Both the position numbers and the translations under genes were made by a program. Of a DNA stretch of 64,000 nucleotides, positions 26,467 through 35,108 are shown in pieces. The stretch is taken from NCBI RefSeq assembly GCF_018986915.1, contig NZ_CP076723.1:2823501-2887500 (forward strand). Direction: 5' to 3'. The number at the start of each line of letters is the position of its first letter. The first letter of the stretch is position 1. This stretch comes from Geomonas oryzisoli. Its GTDB lineage: Bacteria > Desulfobacterota > Desulfuromonadia > Geobacterales > Geobacteraceae. The notes beneath the pieces are model-generated. The model did no database searches. It was given only the letters and a program-made list of their open reading frames with translations, and was not told the DNA's origin.

Positions 26467-27948
26467 CTAGCCCCTAGCCCCTTGTCCACTGGCCGGGAGG
26501 GTCAGGGTAAAGCGGCTCCCCTTGCCGAGTTCGCTCTGTACATCGAGCCTCCCCCCACAGGATTCGGCTATGCGCGCAGCTATCGCCAGGCCAAGACCGG
26601 TTCCCTTACCCGGTTCCTTGGTGGTGAAAAATGGATCGAAAACCTTGCTGAGCAGTTCCGGGGGCATCCCTTCACCGTTATCCACCACCTCGATGACCAC
26701 TTCGGTTCCAGACCGGTTCCCCTTTAGCCACAGTTTGCCCCCCTTCGGCATCGCGTCGCGCGCGTTCACGATGAGGTTGATCAGCAACTGCTCGAGCTGG
26801 TGCGGGTCGGCGTGCACCGTGGCAAGCCCGGGCTCGACCTCGATCGATACCTCGAGGTGCTTAAGCACGCCCTGGTCTGCCAGCAGTTCCACCACCTTCT
26901 CCAGCAAGGCGCGGATCTCCACCTCCTCCCAATGCACCCGCTTGGGGCGGGCGTAGTCCAAGAGCCCCCGCACGATCCGATCGATACGCCTCGACTCCTC
27001 GTCGATACGGCGCAGGTAGTCGGATTTTTCCGGGTCCCCGGTCAACTCCTCTGCCAGGATGGCGCTGTACCCCATGATCGCCGCGAGCGGCGTGCCGATT
27101 TCGTGAGCCATCCCGGCCGCCAGGAGGCCGACCGAAGCCATCTTTTCAGACCGGACCGCCTCCGTTCGTGCCTCGACCAACTCCTTGTTCGCCCACGTCA
27201 GCGCCGCAACCTTCTCCTCTACTTCAACCCTCTTCTCCCTGAGGGCAACCATCATCCCGTTGAACGCATCGGACAATTCAGCAACCTCGGTACTCCCGGG
27301 AACCTGGACGGAAACCCCGAGGTCCCCGGCGGCTATTCTGCGGGTGGCGCCGACGAGTCTCCTGATGGGTTGCACTACGGTCCGCGACAGCAGGTACGAG
27401 CCCAGCGCCAGCAGCAGCAAAAAGTCCAGCGCGAAGTAGGCGATAAACAGGTGGCGCGACGTCCTCAGCCGCTCCTGTGCAGCCAGCAGCGACACCGTAA
27501 GCCGCGCCGCGCCGGTCACTTTCCCCTGCTCGATTACCGGAAGGTAGCAAATCCCGGAACCGCCGTCGGCGGCCACTTGAAAGGCCCCGCGCCCGGAACG
27601 CATCACCTCCGTCAACGTCGCGTCGGCTACCGTGTCGTCGGAGACGGCGTACAGCCTGCGCCCCAGGTGGTCGACCATCAACAACCCCTCAAAACGCCGA
27701 TGGTTCCGGAGGTGGTCTATATATTTGGAAGCTGGAGAACCCGGCTCGGGAGGGGCAATTGGACGTGGCAGCAGGAGCACGATGCTGGAAAGAAGCAGAC
27801 GCGCTTCGTCGCCGCTTTGGTCGAGCAGGTCCTTTTCAGCTGTTCTGAAGGATATGAGAGAGAGTAGGAGCCAGGTGAGCACAAGCAGCATGCTCAAGGC
27901 GGAGAGGATGTAGAAGGTGAGGCTGAAACGGAATGGTCTCGTAGCCAC
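26467..27948 (-). CDS. pilS: Sensor histidine kinase (PilS-like)
   Basis: A 493-residue membrane histidine kinase starting at GTG (27948), with GGAGG supplied by the end of pilD. Two transmembrane helices (about 10-30 and 170-190) enclose a periplasmic domain; a HAMP linker follows (LSRTVVQPIRRLVGATRRIA). The phosphoacceptor is His in MAHEIGTPLAAIMGY and the ATPase domain has VVDNGEGMP and GKGTGLGLAI. The topology is two-helix HAMP type, not the six-helix type of Pseudomonas PilS, so the name rests on the neighbours pilD and pilR. Confidence 0.85.
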   Translation of the reverse strand: MATRPFRFSLTFYILSALSMLLVLTWLLLSLISFRTAEKDLLDQSGDEARLLLSSIVLLLPRPIAPPEPGSPASKYIDHLRNHRRFEGLLMVDHLGRRLYAVSDDTVADATLTEVMRSGRGAFQVAADGGSGICYLPVIEQGKVTGAARLTVSLLAAQERLRTSRHLFIAYFALDFLLLLALGSYLLSRTVVQPIRRLVGATRRIAAGDLGVSVQVPGSTEVAELSDAFNGMMVALREKRVEVEEKVAALTWANKELVEARTEAVRSEKMASVGLLAAGMAHEIGTPLAAIMGYSAILAEELTGDPEKSDYLRRIDEESRRIDRIVRGLLDYARPKRVHWEEVEIRALLEKVVELLADQGVLKHLEVSIEVEPGLATVHADPHQLEQLLINLIVNARDAMPKGGKLWLKGNRSGTEVVIEVVDNGEGMPPELLSKVFDPFFTTKEPGKGTGLGLAIAARIAESCGGRLDVQSELGKGSRFTLTLPASGQGARG

Positions 27949-27952
27949 CGTT

Positions 27953-28777
27953 TCAGCCTCCCATGTTCAGGTACCAGTGGATGATGCGCCTGCCGTAGAA
28001 GACGTAGAGTACAGCCGCTCCGGCCAGGAACGGGCCAAACGGTATGGCGAGCGTGGAATCCTTCTTGCGGATCAACATCAGGGTCACGCCTATGATCGAC
28101 CCCAGCAGAGAAGAAACGAAGACGATGAACAGGATCGACTTCCAGCCGAGGAAGGCTCCCATCATGGCCAAAAGCTTGACGTCGCCCCCTCCCATGCCGT
28201 CTTTCTTGGCGACCACCTGGTAGACCCAGGCGATGAGGAGCAGGCTGCCCCCTCCGGCCACGATGCCGATCAGGGAATTGAGCCACCCCAGTTGCGGGAT
28301 GAAGAACGACACGACGAAACCAAGCACGATGCCCGGCAGGGTGATCCGGTCCGGGATAATCTGGTGCTCCAGGTCGATGAAAGTGACCACCACCAGGGCG
28401 CTGCAGAAGATAAAAAGCACGCCGAAGTAGAACATCCCGGTGAATAGGGACTGGATGGGGGCCCCTTCCTCGAACAGGCGCTGTGGGAAGAACTTGAAGA
28501 AGAGGGCCAGGGACAGCAGGCCGTTTAAGAGTTCGACCAGCGGGTACTGGATCGAGATCGGGGTTTTGCAGGAACGGCACTTCCCGCCGAGCAGCAGGTA
28601 GCTCAGGATCGGGATGTTGTCGTACCAGCGGATCTGGTAGTCACACTTGGGGCAGTGCGACGGGGGTGACACCACCGACTCGTCGTGCGGCATCCGGCAG
28701 ATGCAGACGTTCAGGAAGGAGCCGACCACGGCCCCAAAGAGGAAAGCGAATACGGCGTAAACAATGTAAGGAGTCAA
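27953..28777 (-). CDS. pilD: Prepilin peptidase PilD
   Basis: A 274-residue polytopic aspartic protease (A24 family) that cuts prepilin leaders and N-methylates the new N-terminus. The methylase part has the two zinc-type Cys pairs HCPKC and KCRSC. The catalytic Asp residues are in FIDLEHQIIPD and GMGGGDVKLLAM. It starts at TTG (28777) with GAGG five bases upstream. It is the natural processing enzyme for the eight prepilin-like proteins encoded downstream, and it precedes pilS by four bases. Confidence 0.95.
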   Translation of the reverse strand: MTPYIVYAVFAFLFGAVVGSFLNVCICRMPHDESVVSPPSHCPKCDYQIRWYDNIPILSYLLLGGKCRSCKTPISIQYPLVELLNGLLSLALFFKFFPQRLFEEGAPIQSLFTGMFYFGVLFIFCSALVVVTFIDLEHQIIPDRITLPGIVLGFVVSFFIPQLGWLNSLIGIVAGGGSLLLIAWVYQVVAKKDGMGGGDVKLLAMMGAFLGWKSILFIVFVSSLLGSIIGVTLMLIRKKDSTLAIPFGPFLAGAAVLYVFYGRRIIHWYLNMGG

Positions 28778-28798
28778 CGCGACCTCGTGGTGTGTCTG

Positions 28799-28860
28799 TT
28801 TCCTTTGTCTGACCAGTCTGACCAGTCTGACCAGTCGGACTGGTCAGACTAGTCAGACAA
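28799..28860. repeat. GTCTGACCA tandem repeat between valS and pilD
   Basis: At least four GTCTGACCA-like units in a row, then their partial inverse (GGTCAGACTAGTCAGAC). The same unit type is found at 26379-26424, so pilS and pilD lie between two copies. Confidence 0.8.
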
Positions 28861-28873
28861 AAGAGGGGGACGT

Positions 28874-31540
28874 TTACTTAAGCCTCAGAATTTTCTCCAG
28901 GCTCTCCTGGAGGAGCTTCTTCTTGTTGCCGAAATCGGCGATCTTCTCGCGCTCTTTCTCGACTACGTCGGCGGGAGCACGCTCGATGAAGCTCGGGTTC
29001 TCCAGCTTCTTGGAGAGGAACTCAATGTCCTTCTCGATCTTGGCGATCTCCTTGTTGAGACGCTTCTCTTCTTCCTCGACGTTGACGAGCCCCTTGAGCG
29101 GCACGATGATCTCGACGTCGCCGGCCACCTGCAAGGAGGCCTCGGCAGGACGCTCGATGCCCTGACCGATGGCGAGGTCGGAGAGACGGGCCAGGCTCAT
29201 GACGTATACCTCGTTCTTCTTGAGCAGCTTGAGGCTCGCCTCGGACTTGCAGTCGAGGATCGCGGCGATCTGCCTGCTCGGGGCCACTTCCATCTCGCCC
29301 CTGATGTTCCTGATCCCCTTGATGACCTCCATGACCAGTTCCATCTCCGCGGCGGCGGAGGCGTAGCCCGCCCACTCCTCGCACGGGGTCGGGAAGTCGG
29401 AAATCATGATGGAATCGGCGGCGCCGCTCTTCTTGGGCAGGGCCTGCCAGATCTCCTCGGTGATGAAGGGCATGAACGGGTGCAACAGGCGCAAAAGGTT
29501 CTCCAGCACCAGCCAGAGCACGTACTTGGCCGCGGCCTGACGCTCGGCGTCGCCCTTGTAGAGATCGTCCTTGGCGAGTTCGATGTACCAGTCGCAGAAC
29601 TCGCTCCAGGTGAAGCGGTACAGCTCGCTGGCGGCCTCGTTGAAACGGAACCCGGTCAGGGCGGAGTCCAGCGCACCGGCGGCCTCGTTCAGGCGGTACA
29701 GGATCCAGCGGTCGGCGTTGGAAAGCTTGAGCGACGCGACGTCGACCTGGTTCGGGTCGAAACCTTCCAGGTTCATCATGGCGAAGCGCGATGCGTTCCA
29801 GATCTTGTTGGCGAAGTTGCGGTAGCCGGCGATCCTCTCCTCGGCAAGCTTGATGTCGCGTCCCTGCGCGGCAAAGGCGGCCAGCGTGAAGCGGAAGGCG
29901 TCGGTGCCGTAAGCGTCGATCACGGTGAGCGGATCGATGACGTTCCCCTTGGACTTGGACATCTTCTGCCCCTGCGCGTCGCGCACCAAGGCGTGGATGT
30001 AGACGTCGGTGAAGGGGACCTCGTCCATGAAGTGCAGCCCCATCATCATCATGCGGGCCACCCAGAAGAAGAGGATGTCGAAGCCGGTCACCAGGCAGGA
30101 GGTCGGGTAGAAGGCGGAGAGCTCCGGGGTCTTCTCCGGCCACCCCATGGTGGAGAAGGGCCACAGGGCCGATGAGAACCAGGTGTCCAGCACGTCGGTT
30201 TCCTGGCGGATCTCGTCGGAGCCGCACTGGCTGCACGCGGTCGGGTCTTCCTTGGCCACGGTGATGTGGCCGCAGTGGTCGCAGTACCAGGCGGGAATGC
30301 GGTGTCCCCACCAGATCTGGCGGGAGATGCACCAGTCGCGGATGTTCTCCATCCAGTCGTAGTAGGTGTTCTCCCACTGCTGCGGCACGATCTTGGTGCG
30401 CCCGTCCTTGACGGCGCCCAGGGCGCGCTCGGCCAGCGGCCCAACCTTCACGTACCACTGCAGGGACATGTACGGCTCGACCACGGTCTTGCAGCGGTAG
30501 CAGCCGCCGACGGAAAGGGCGTGGTCCTGGATCTTCTCCAGGAGCCCGGCTGCTTCGAGGTCGGCCACCACCTGCTTCCTGGCGGCGAAGCGGTCCATCC
30601 CCTCGTACTGCTTGCCGGCGGCGTTGACCACGCCGGACTCGTCGAAGACGTTGATGCGGTCCAGGTTGTGCCGCAGGCCCATCTCGAAGTCGTTGAAGTC
30701 GTGCGCCGGAGTGATCTTCACCACGCCGGTACCGAACTCGCGGTCGACGTAGTCGTCGCCGATGACCGGGATCTCGCGGTTCACCAGCGGCAGCATGACC
30801 TTCTTGCCGATCAGGTGGCTGTAGCGCTCGTCCTCGGGGTGCACGGCCACGGCGGTATCGCCCAGCATGGTCTCGGGACGTGTGGTGGCGACCACCACGT
30901 ACTCGTCGCTTCCCACCACCGGGTAGCGCAGGTGCCAGAGATTCCCCGCCTTATCCTCGTGCTCGACCTCGATATCCGAGAGCGCGGTATGGCAGCGCGG
31001 GCACCAGTTGATCAGGCGGTTGTCGCGGTAGATGAGCTTCTCTTCGTACAGGCGCACGAACACCTCGCGCACCGCTTTGGAGAGGCCGGCGTCCATGGTG
31101 AAGCGCTCGCGCTCCCAGTCGCAGGACGCGCCCAGGCGCTTCAGCTGGCCGATGATCTGTCCACCGGACTCACCCTTCCACTGCCAGACCCGCTCGATGA
31201 ACCCCTCGCGGCCGAGCTCGAAGCGATCCTTCCCTTCGGCGGCCAGCTGGCGCTCGACCACGTTCTGGGTCGCGATCCCGGCGTGGTCGGTGCCCGGCAT
31301 CCAGAGCACGTTGTAGCCGCTCATCCTCTTCCAGCGGCACAGGATGTCCTGCAGGGTATTGTTCAGGGCGTGGCCCATGTGCAGCACGCCGGTGATGTTC
31401 GGGGGGGGGATGACGATGGAGTAGCCCGGCTTGTCGGAGGGGACGGTGGCGTGGAAGTACCCCTTCCCTTCCCACTCCTGGTACCACTTCTGCTCAACGC
31501 TTTTCGGCTCGTAAACCTTTTCCAGCTCTTTGTTTGCCAT
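28874..31540 (-). CDS. valS: Valyl-tRNA synthetase
   Basis: An 888-residue class I tRNA synthetase of usual length. The HIGH-type motif is in PPPNITGVLHMGHALN (about residues 46-61) and the KMSKS motif in GQKMSKSKGNVIDP. The large editing domain lies between. A zinc-type cluster (YCDHCGHI and CSQCGSDE) and the C-terminal tRNA-binding coiled coil (VNVEEEEKRLNKEIAKIEKD) are present. It charges tRNA-Val. Housekeeping gene with no direct link to the pilus genes. Confidence 0.98.
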   Translation of the reverse strand: MANKELEKVYEPKSVEQKWYQEWEGKGYFHATVPSDKPGYSIVIPPPNITGVLHMGHALNNTLQDILCRWKRMSGYNVLWMPGTDHAGIATQNVVERQLAAEGKDRFELGREGFIERVWQWKGESGGQIIGQLKRLGASCDWERERFTMDAGLSKAVREVFVRLYEEKLIYRDNRLINWCPRCHTALSDIEVEHEDKAGNLWHLRYPVVGSDEYVVVATTRPETMLGDTAVAVHPEDERYSHLIGKKVMLPLVNREIPVIGDDYVDREFGTGVVKITPAHDFNDFEMGLRHNLDRINVFDESGVVNAAGKQYEGMDRFAARKQVVADLEAAGLLEKIQDHALSVGGCYRCKTVVEPYMSLQWYVKVGPLAERALGAVKDGRTKIVPQQWENTYYDWMENIRDWCISRQIWWGHRIPAWYCDHCGHITVAKEDPTACSQCGSDEIRQETDVLDTWFSSALWPFSTMGWPEKTPELSAFYPTSCLVTGFDILFFWVARMMMMGLHFMDEVPFTDVYIHALVRDAQGQKMSKSKGNVIDPLTVIDAYGTDAFRFTLAAFAAQGRDIKLAEERIAGYRNFANKIWNASRFAMMNLEGFDPNQVDVASLKLSNADRWILYRLNEAAGALDSALTGFRFNEAASELYRFTWSEFCDWYIELAKDDLYKGDAERQAAAKYVLWLVLENLLRLLHPFMPFITEEIWQALPKKSGAADSIMISDFPTPCEEWAGYASAAAEMELVMEVIKGIRNIRGEMEVAPSRQIAAILDCKSEASLKLLKKNEVYVMSLARLSDLAIGQGIERPAEASLQVAGDVEIIVPLKGLVNVEEEEKRLNKEIAKIEKDIEFLSKKLENPSFIERAPADVVEKEREKIADFGNKKKLLQESLEKILRLK

Positions 31541-31603
31541 CTAATCTACCTCATGGGGAAAAATGCTTTAGCAGGGGTGGCCCCCGCGAAACGTGCTTCT
31601 AGC

Positions 31604-31693
31604 TCCTCCCCCCGGAGGGGGGAGGATGGGAGGGGGGAAGGCAGTAGCCATGAAGCGACATCCCCCTCCCTGTCCCTCCCCCTCCGGGGGCGG
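31604..31693 (-). repeat. G/C-rich palindromic interspersed repeat, copy 1
   Basis: On the minus strand this reads as a GGAGGGGGAGGGACAGG head, a spacer of about 25 bases and a CCCCCCTCCCATCC tail. It matches the copies at 39561-39653 and 40829-40920. Head and tail are complementary enough to form one long hairpin. Confidence 0.85.
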
Positions 31694-31741
31694 GAACGCT
31701 TGCGGGAAAGTTTGCTGCCTGCAGCTGCTGCCTCAGCTATG

Positions 31742-31766
31742 AAAAAAGGGGATCGTGAAATCCCCT
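31742..31766 (-). terminator. Terminator after the Ala/Pro/Glu-rich response regulator
   Basis: On the minus strand AGGGGAT and ATCCCCT form a stem with a six-base loop, followed by TTTTTC. Confidence 0.8.
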
Positions 31767-31799
31767 GTTTCATAAGCGGATGCGCGAGAGACGTCCGCC

Positions 31800-33161
31800 T
31801 TAACCGCGTACGCCGCTCTTCAGTTTCCTGATCTCTTCCTTGATGATCACCTCGGCGAGGTCAGGCACCACTTCCCAGACGATCCTCTCGATCACCTCGC
31901 GGGACACCTTGGAGAGTGCCGCCACCAGCTGGTCCTCGGTAAGTTCGGGAACGGCAGCCGGCTGTGCGGCTGCGGCTTGCGGGGCTGCCGCCTGAACGGG
32001 GGGCACTGCGGCGGGCGCCACCACCGGTTCGGGCTGAGCCGGTGCGGCCGGTGCGGCAGGTGCGGCCGGTGCGACCGGCGCTGCGGCCTGCGGCGCGGGT
32101 TCCTCCACCTCGAACTCGAAGGGTTCGTACTCCGGCACCCCGAAAGCCTCGGCCTCGGCCTGGGTCTCGGCCTGCGCCGGTACCTCTGCGGCTACCGCGG
32201 CCGTCGCTGCTTCCTGCTCCTCGCTGAAGGCGAAGAACTCTTCCTCGCTTACGGTGAGCGAGGAATCGACGGCGGGCTCTTCCAGTTCGAGCGCCGGCCC
32301 GGTTTCTTCGATCTCTTCCGCATCGTCGAAGTTGAAGATCTCTTCAGCCTCGAACTCGGCCTCGCCACCTGCCTCAGGCTCCACGACCCCGAACAGCTCG
32401 GACGGTGCCTCGACGGCAGCGGCAGGAGTCTCCTCCTCCAGCTCGAAGGCACCCCAAAGGTCGTCTTCCATGCTCGCCTCGACCGCCTCGACCTGCGCGG
32501 CAGGGGCGGCGGCTGCGGGCTGCGCCGGGGCGACCGGAGCCTCCCAGGCGGGCTCTTGCGCTGCGGCGGGGGCCTCCCAAGCGGGTTCGGTCTCGAGTCC
32601 GACGCTCTCCCAGATGTCTTCCGGGGCGGGCGCCGGGGCCGCGGCAGGTGCGGCCGCAGGTGCGGGAGCGGCAGGTGCCGGGGCCATGGCATCCAGGGAG
32701 GAGAGGTCACCCCAGATCTCTTCGGCTGCGGCCGCCGGGGCTGCCGGCTGTGCTGCGGGCTGCGCTACCGGAGGAGCGGTCTTGCGGGTCTTGCCCACTT
32801 CCAGCATCTCCTTGACCCGGTCGATCAACTGCTGCGATTCGAAGGGCTTGGAGATGGTGGCATCGGCGCCGCATTCGCGCGCCTTCTCCTCGTCCAGCGG
32901 CTCGAACGCGCCGATCAGCAGGATGATGGGAACCGCGCCCAGCGCCGGATCGCGCCGGATCTCGGCGCAGACCTCGTAGCCGGTCTTGCCGGGCATCAAC
33001 GCGTCAACCAGCATCACGTCCGGCTTGGTCTCCCGCGCCTTGTCAAGGGCAGCAGTACCGTTGTCGACAACGGTCAGTTCAAACTCCTCATTGGCGAAGA
33101 TGATCGCCACGACCTTCTGGATGGTGATGCTGTCATCGGCGAGGAGCAGTCTATTGCCCAT
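31800..33161 (-). CDS. Response regulator with long Ala/Pro/Glu-rich tail
   Basis: A 453-residue protein. Residues 1-125 form a receiver domain (LLLADDSITIQKVV, phospho-Asp in VMLVDALMPGKTG, conserved Lys in ATISKPF). About 270 residues of low-complexity Ala/Pro/Glu sequence follow, with Trp-containing acidic segments such as EDIWESVGLE and DDLWGAFELE. A conserved-looking C-terminal helix pair ends the protein (SREVIERIVWEVVPDLAEVI). No DNA-binding domain is seen, so it probably signals by protein contact. It lies two genes upstream of valS and pilD on the same strand. A role in motility is suggested by similar delta-proteobacterial proteins such as FrzS, but is only an inference. Confidence 0.75.
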   Translation of the reverse strand: MGNRLLLADDSITIQKVVAIIFANEEFELTVVDNGTAALDKARETKPDVMLVDALMPGKTGYEVCAEIRRDPALGAVPIILLIGAFEPLDEEKARECGADATISKPFESQQLIDRVKEMLEVGKTRKTAPPVAQPAAQPAAPAAAAEEIWGDLSSLDAMAPAPAAPAPAAAPAAAPAPAPEDIWESVGLETEPAWEAPAAAQEPAWEAPVAPAQPAAAAPAAQVEAVEASMEDDLWGAFELEEETPAAAVEAPSELFGVVEPEAGGEAEFEAEEIFNFDDAEEIEETGPALELEEPAVDSSLTVSEEEFFAFSEEQEAATAAVAAEVPAQAETQAEAEAFGVPEYEPFEFEVEEPAPQAAAPVAPAAPAAPAAPAQPEPVVAPAAVPPVQAAAPQAAAAQPAAVPELTEDQLVAALSKVSREVIERIVWEVVPDLAEVIIKEEIRKLKSGVRG

Positions 33162-33398
33162 CGATCCCCCCTCTACTTACGAAGCTTACTTCAGGAGTTA
33201 TGTTGCCACGACAAATTCGAGTCGTCCGACTGTAACAGAGATCATCCCGCAAATTGGCTCACAGGATTTCCGGTGCATGGGACTGACAGGAACGGCAGTC
33301 ACAATAAGGCGCAAATATATCCAGTATGACACTAAAAATGGTAAAAAAAGCTAGCATAAAGGGCGTAGGGTGTCAAGGTTTTTGCCCTTTCTTATTAA
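33162..33398 (-). other. Leader region of the response regulator gene
   Basis: No gene is visible in these 237 bases. On the minus strand a TTGACA at about 33381 is followed after 17 bases by TAGCTT, a possible sigma-70 promoter with a weak -10 box that would leave a leader of about 170 bases. An AAAGGGC/GCCCTTT pair with a large loop lies near 33358-33391 and might end the preceding transcript. Confidence 0.4.
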
Positions 33399-34577
33399 TC
33401 ACTCATCATTGAAACGGGCCATGTCGCCGAACTCGACGGGAATGCCGAAGATCTGAGCGGCAAGGGTCGAGATATCGCCACGCAATTTATTGATCTCATG
33501 CACCTTTTTGTATTCCAGGCGCGAGGTGAGCAGGATGACGAAGGTGTCGGTGGCGGGATCGATCCAGATCGACGAACCGGAGTACCCGGTGTGACCGAAG
33601 GAGACCCGGGAGAACCCCTGTCCGCGGGGTGCGGAAAAGGGCGAAGATATGTCCCATCCCAGCCCCCTGACTACCGTCCCGCCGCGCGAGAAGTAAGGGG
33701 CGGTCATCTGGTCCACGGTGCGCCTGGCGAGGACGCGCCTACCGTCCAGGGTGCCTCCGGTGAGCATCATCCGGCAGAAGCGGGACAGGTCCCGGGCGGT
33801 GGCGAAGAGACCGGCGTGGCCGGCCACCCCACCCAACTGGCGGCAGAGGTAGTCCTGGGGCTCCCCGAAGAGAACGCGCTCGTCGCTGATCGTGCCGGAG
33901 CAGCGCGCCGTCTCCTTGGGATGGAACGCGGTGTCGGCCATCCCCAGCGGACGGTAGAAGGAGACCTGCGCGTAGAGGTCGAGGGGCGCGCCGGTGGCGC
34001 GCCGCACCAACTCGGCCAGCAGGATGAAGTTCAGATCCGCGTAGCGGAAGCGGCTTCCCACCTCCCCCTTGAGCTTCTGGGCAGCGGCCCCTTCGATGGC
34101 GCTCTGCATAGGGGTCACGCTGGAAAGAGGGATGTCGTCCAGCCCGGAGGTGTGGGTCAGAAGGTTCATGACCAGGACCGCGTCCTTACCCTTTCCTGCC
34201 AGTTCCGGAAACCATTTGGTGATGGGGTCGAGCAGGGAGATCCTCCCCTCTTCCGCCAGCTTCAGGATCGAGGGGGTGGTGGCGATGACCTTGGTCAGCG
34301 AGGCGACGTCGAAGATGGTGTCGGTCGCCATGGGAGGTGCGTCGGGGAACGGGGAGAGGCGTCCATACGCCTTCTCGAAGAGGATCTTGTCCCGGTTGCC
34401 GATGAGGACGACCCCGCCGGCGATGAGGTTGCGCCCCATGGCCTCGTTCATCAGGGAATCGATGCGGGGCTGGTCGGCGGCGTGACAGGCGGTGGCGAGG
34501 AAGATGACCAACAGGCAGCCGTAGATACTGCTCAAAAGGAAGCGCAGGCGCTCCCTAAAATACGTGTTCAATCTCAA
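33399..34577 (-). CDS. Secreted beta-lactamase-fold serine hydrolase
   Basis: A 392-residue protein of the class C beta-lactamase/DD-peptidase-like superfamily (esterase family VIII type). A signal sequence ends near CHAAD. The catalytic SxxK motif is SLTK at residues 93-96, the second motif YADLN is near 180 and the third is HTG (near 328) in SFGHTGYSGSS. The substrate is unknown; such proteins may act on peptidoglycan peptides, esters or beta-lactams. The start codon is TTG. It follows the DUF2914 gene by 36 bases. Confidence 0.85.
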   Translation of the reverse strand: MRLNTYFRERLRFLLSSIYGCLLVIFLATACHAADQPRIDSLMNEAMGRNLIAGGVVLIGNRDKILFEKAYGRLSPFPDAPPMATDTIFDVASLTKVIATTPSILKLAEEGRISLLDPITKWFPELAGKGKDAVLVMNLLTHTSGLDDIPLSSVTPMQSAIEGAAAQKLKGEVGSRFRYADLNFILLAELVRRATGAPLDLYAQVSFYRPLGMADTAFHPKETARCSGTISDERVLFGEPQDYLCRQLGGVAGHAGLFATARDLSRFCRMMLTGGTLDGRRVLARRTVDQMTAPYFSRGGTVVRGLGWDISSPFSAPRGQGFSRVSFGHTGYSGSSIWIDPATDTFVILLTSRLEYKKVHEINKLRGDISTLAAQIFGIPVEFGDMARFNDE

Positions 34578-34613
34578 TGTGACTCTCTCGGTCCTTGCTG
34601 GTTGCTGCCCTGT

Positions 34614-35021
34614 TTAATTCATCCTGAAACTGATCGACTTGAGGACCTTCCCTTCGCTGTCCACCGCGTCGCAGCGCCATTCGCCGGAGAGTCCCTTTTC
34701 CACCACCTTGCGGCTGTAGGTGCGCCAGTGCGCCCCCTTGACCGGCAGTTCGTATTCCGCCACCGCCTCGTCGTTGAGGTACCAGATCTGCTTGATGGTG
34801 GTGTCCGTGTCTTCGGGGGCGGTGAACCTGGTGAAGCAGTAGAGCGCCTTGACCGAGGTGGACGAGATGCGGCGCACCGAGTCGATCGGGTTTCCTTTGA
34901 CGATCTTGGTGGTGACCGCCATCTCGGTGATTTTCAGGTCGCCCGCCCACGACTGGCTCCAGCCGGCGAGGGTTGCCAACAGTACAGCGGTTGCGATCGA
35001 AAGCATCGTGGTACGGCTCAT
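34614..35021 (-). CDS. DUF2914 family secreted protein
   Basis: A 135-residue protein with a signal peptide (cut near SWA-GDLK). It contains the pattern VKALYCFTRF, KQIWYLND and WRTYSRKVV, ending GEWRCDAVDSEGKVL. This matches the DUF2914 domain as I remember it, a small beta domain of unknown function often found at the C-terminus of envelope proteins in delta-proteobacteria. Two Cys could pair. It lies between argJ and the serine hydrolase. Confidence 0.75.
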   Translation of the reverse strand: MSRTTMLSIATAVLLATLAGWSQSWAGDLKITEMAVTTKIVKGNPIDSVRRISSTSVKALYCFTRFTAPEDTDTTIKQIWYLNDEAVAEYELPVKGAHWRTYSRKVVEKGLSGEWRCDAVDSEGKVLKSISFRMN

Positions 35022-35108
35022 TGTGCCTCCAGCAGCGTTTGCGGAGAGTGAGATGCCGGCTTTAAGCCGGTGCCGCCCCCGGGGGGGAAGCGGCAGCGTC
35101 AGTGCGTA

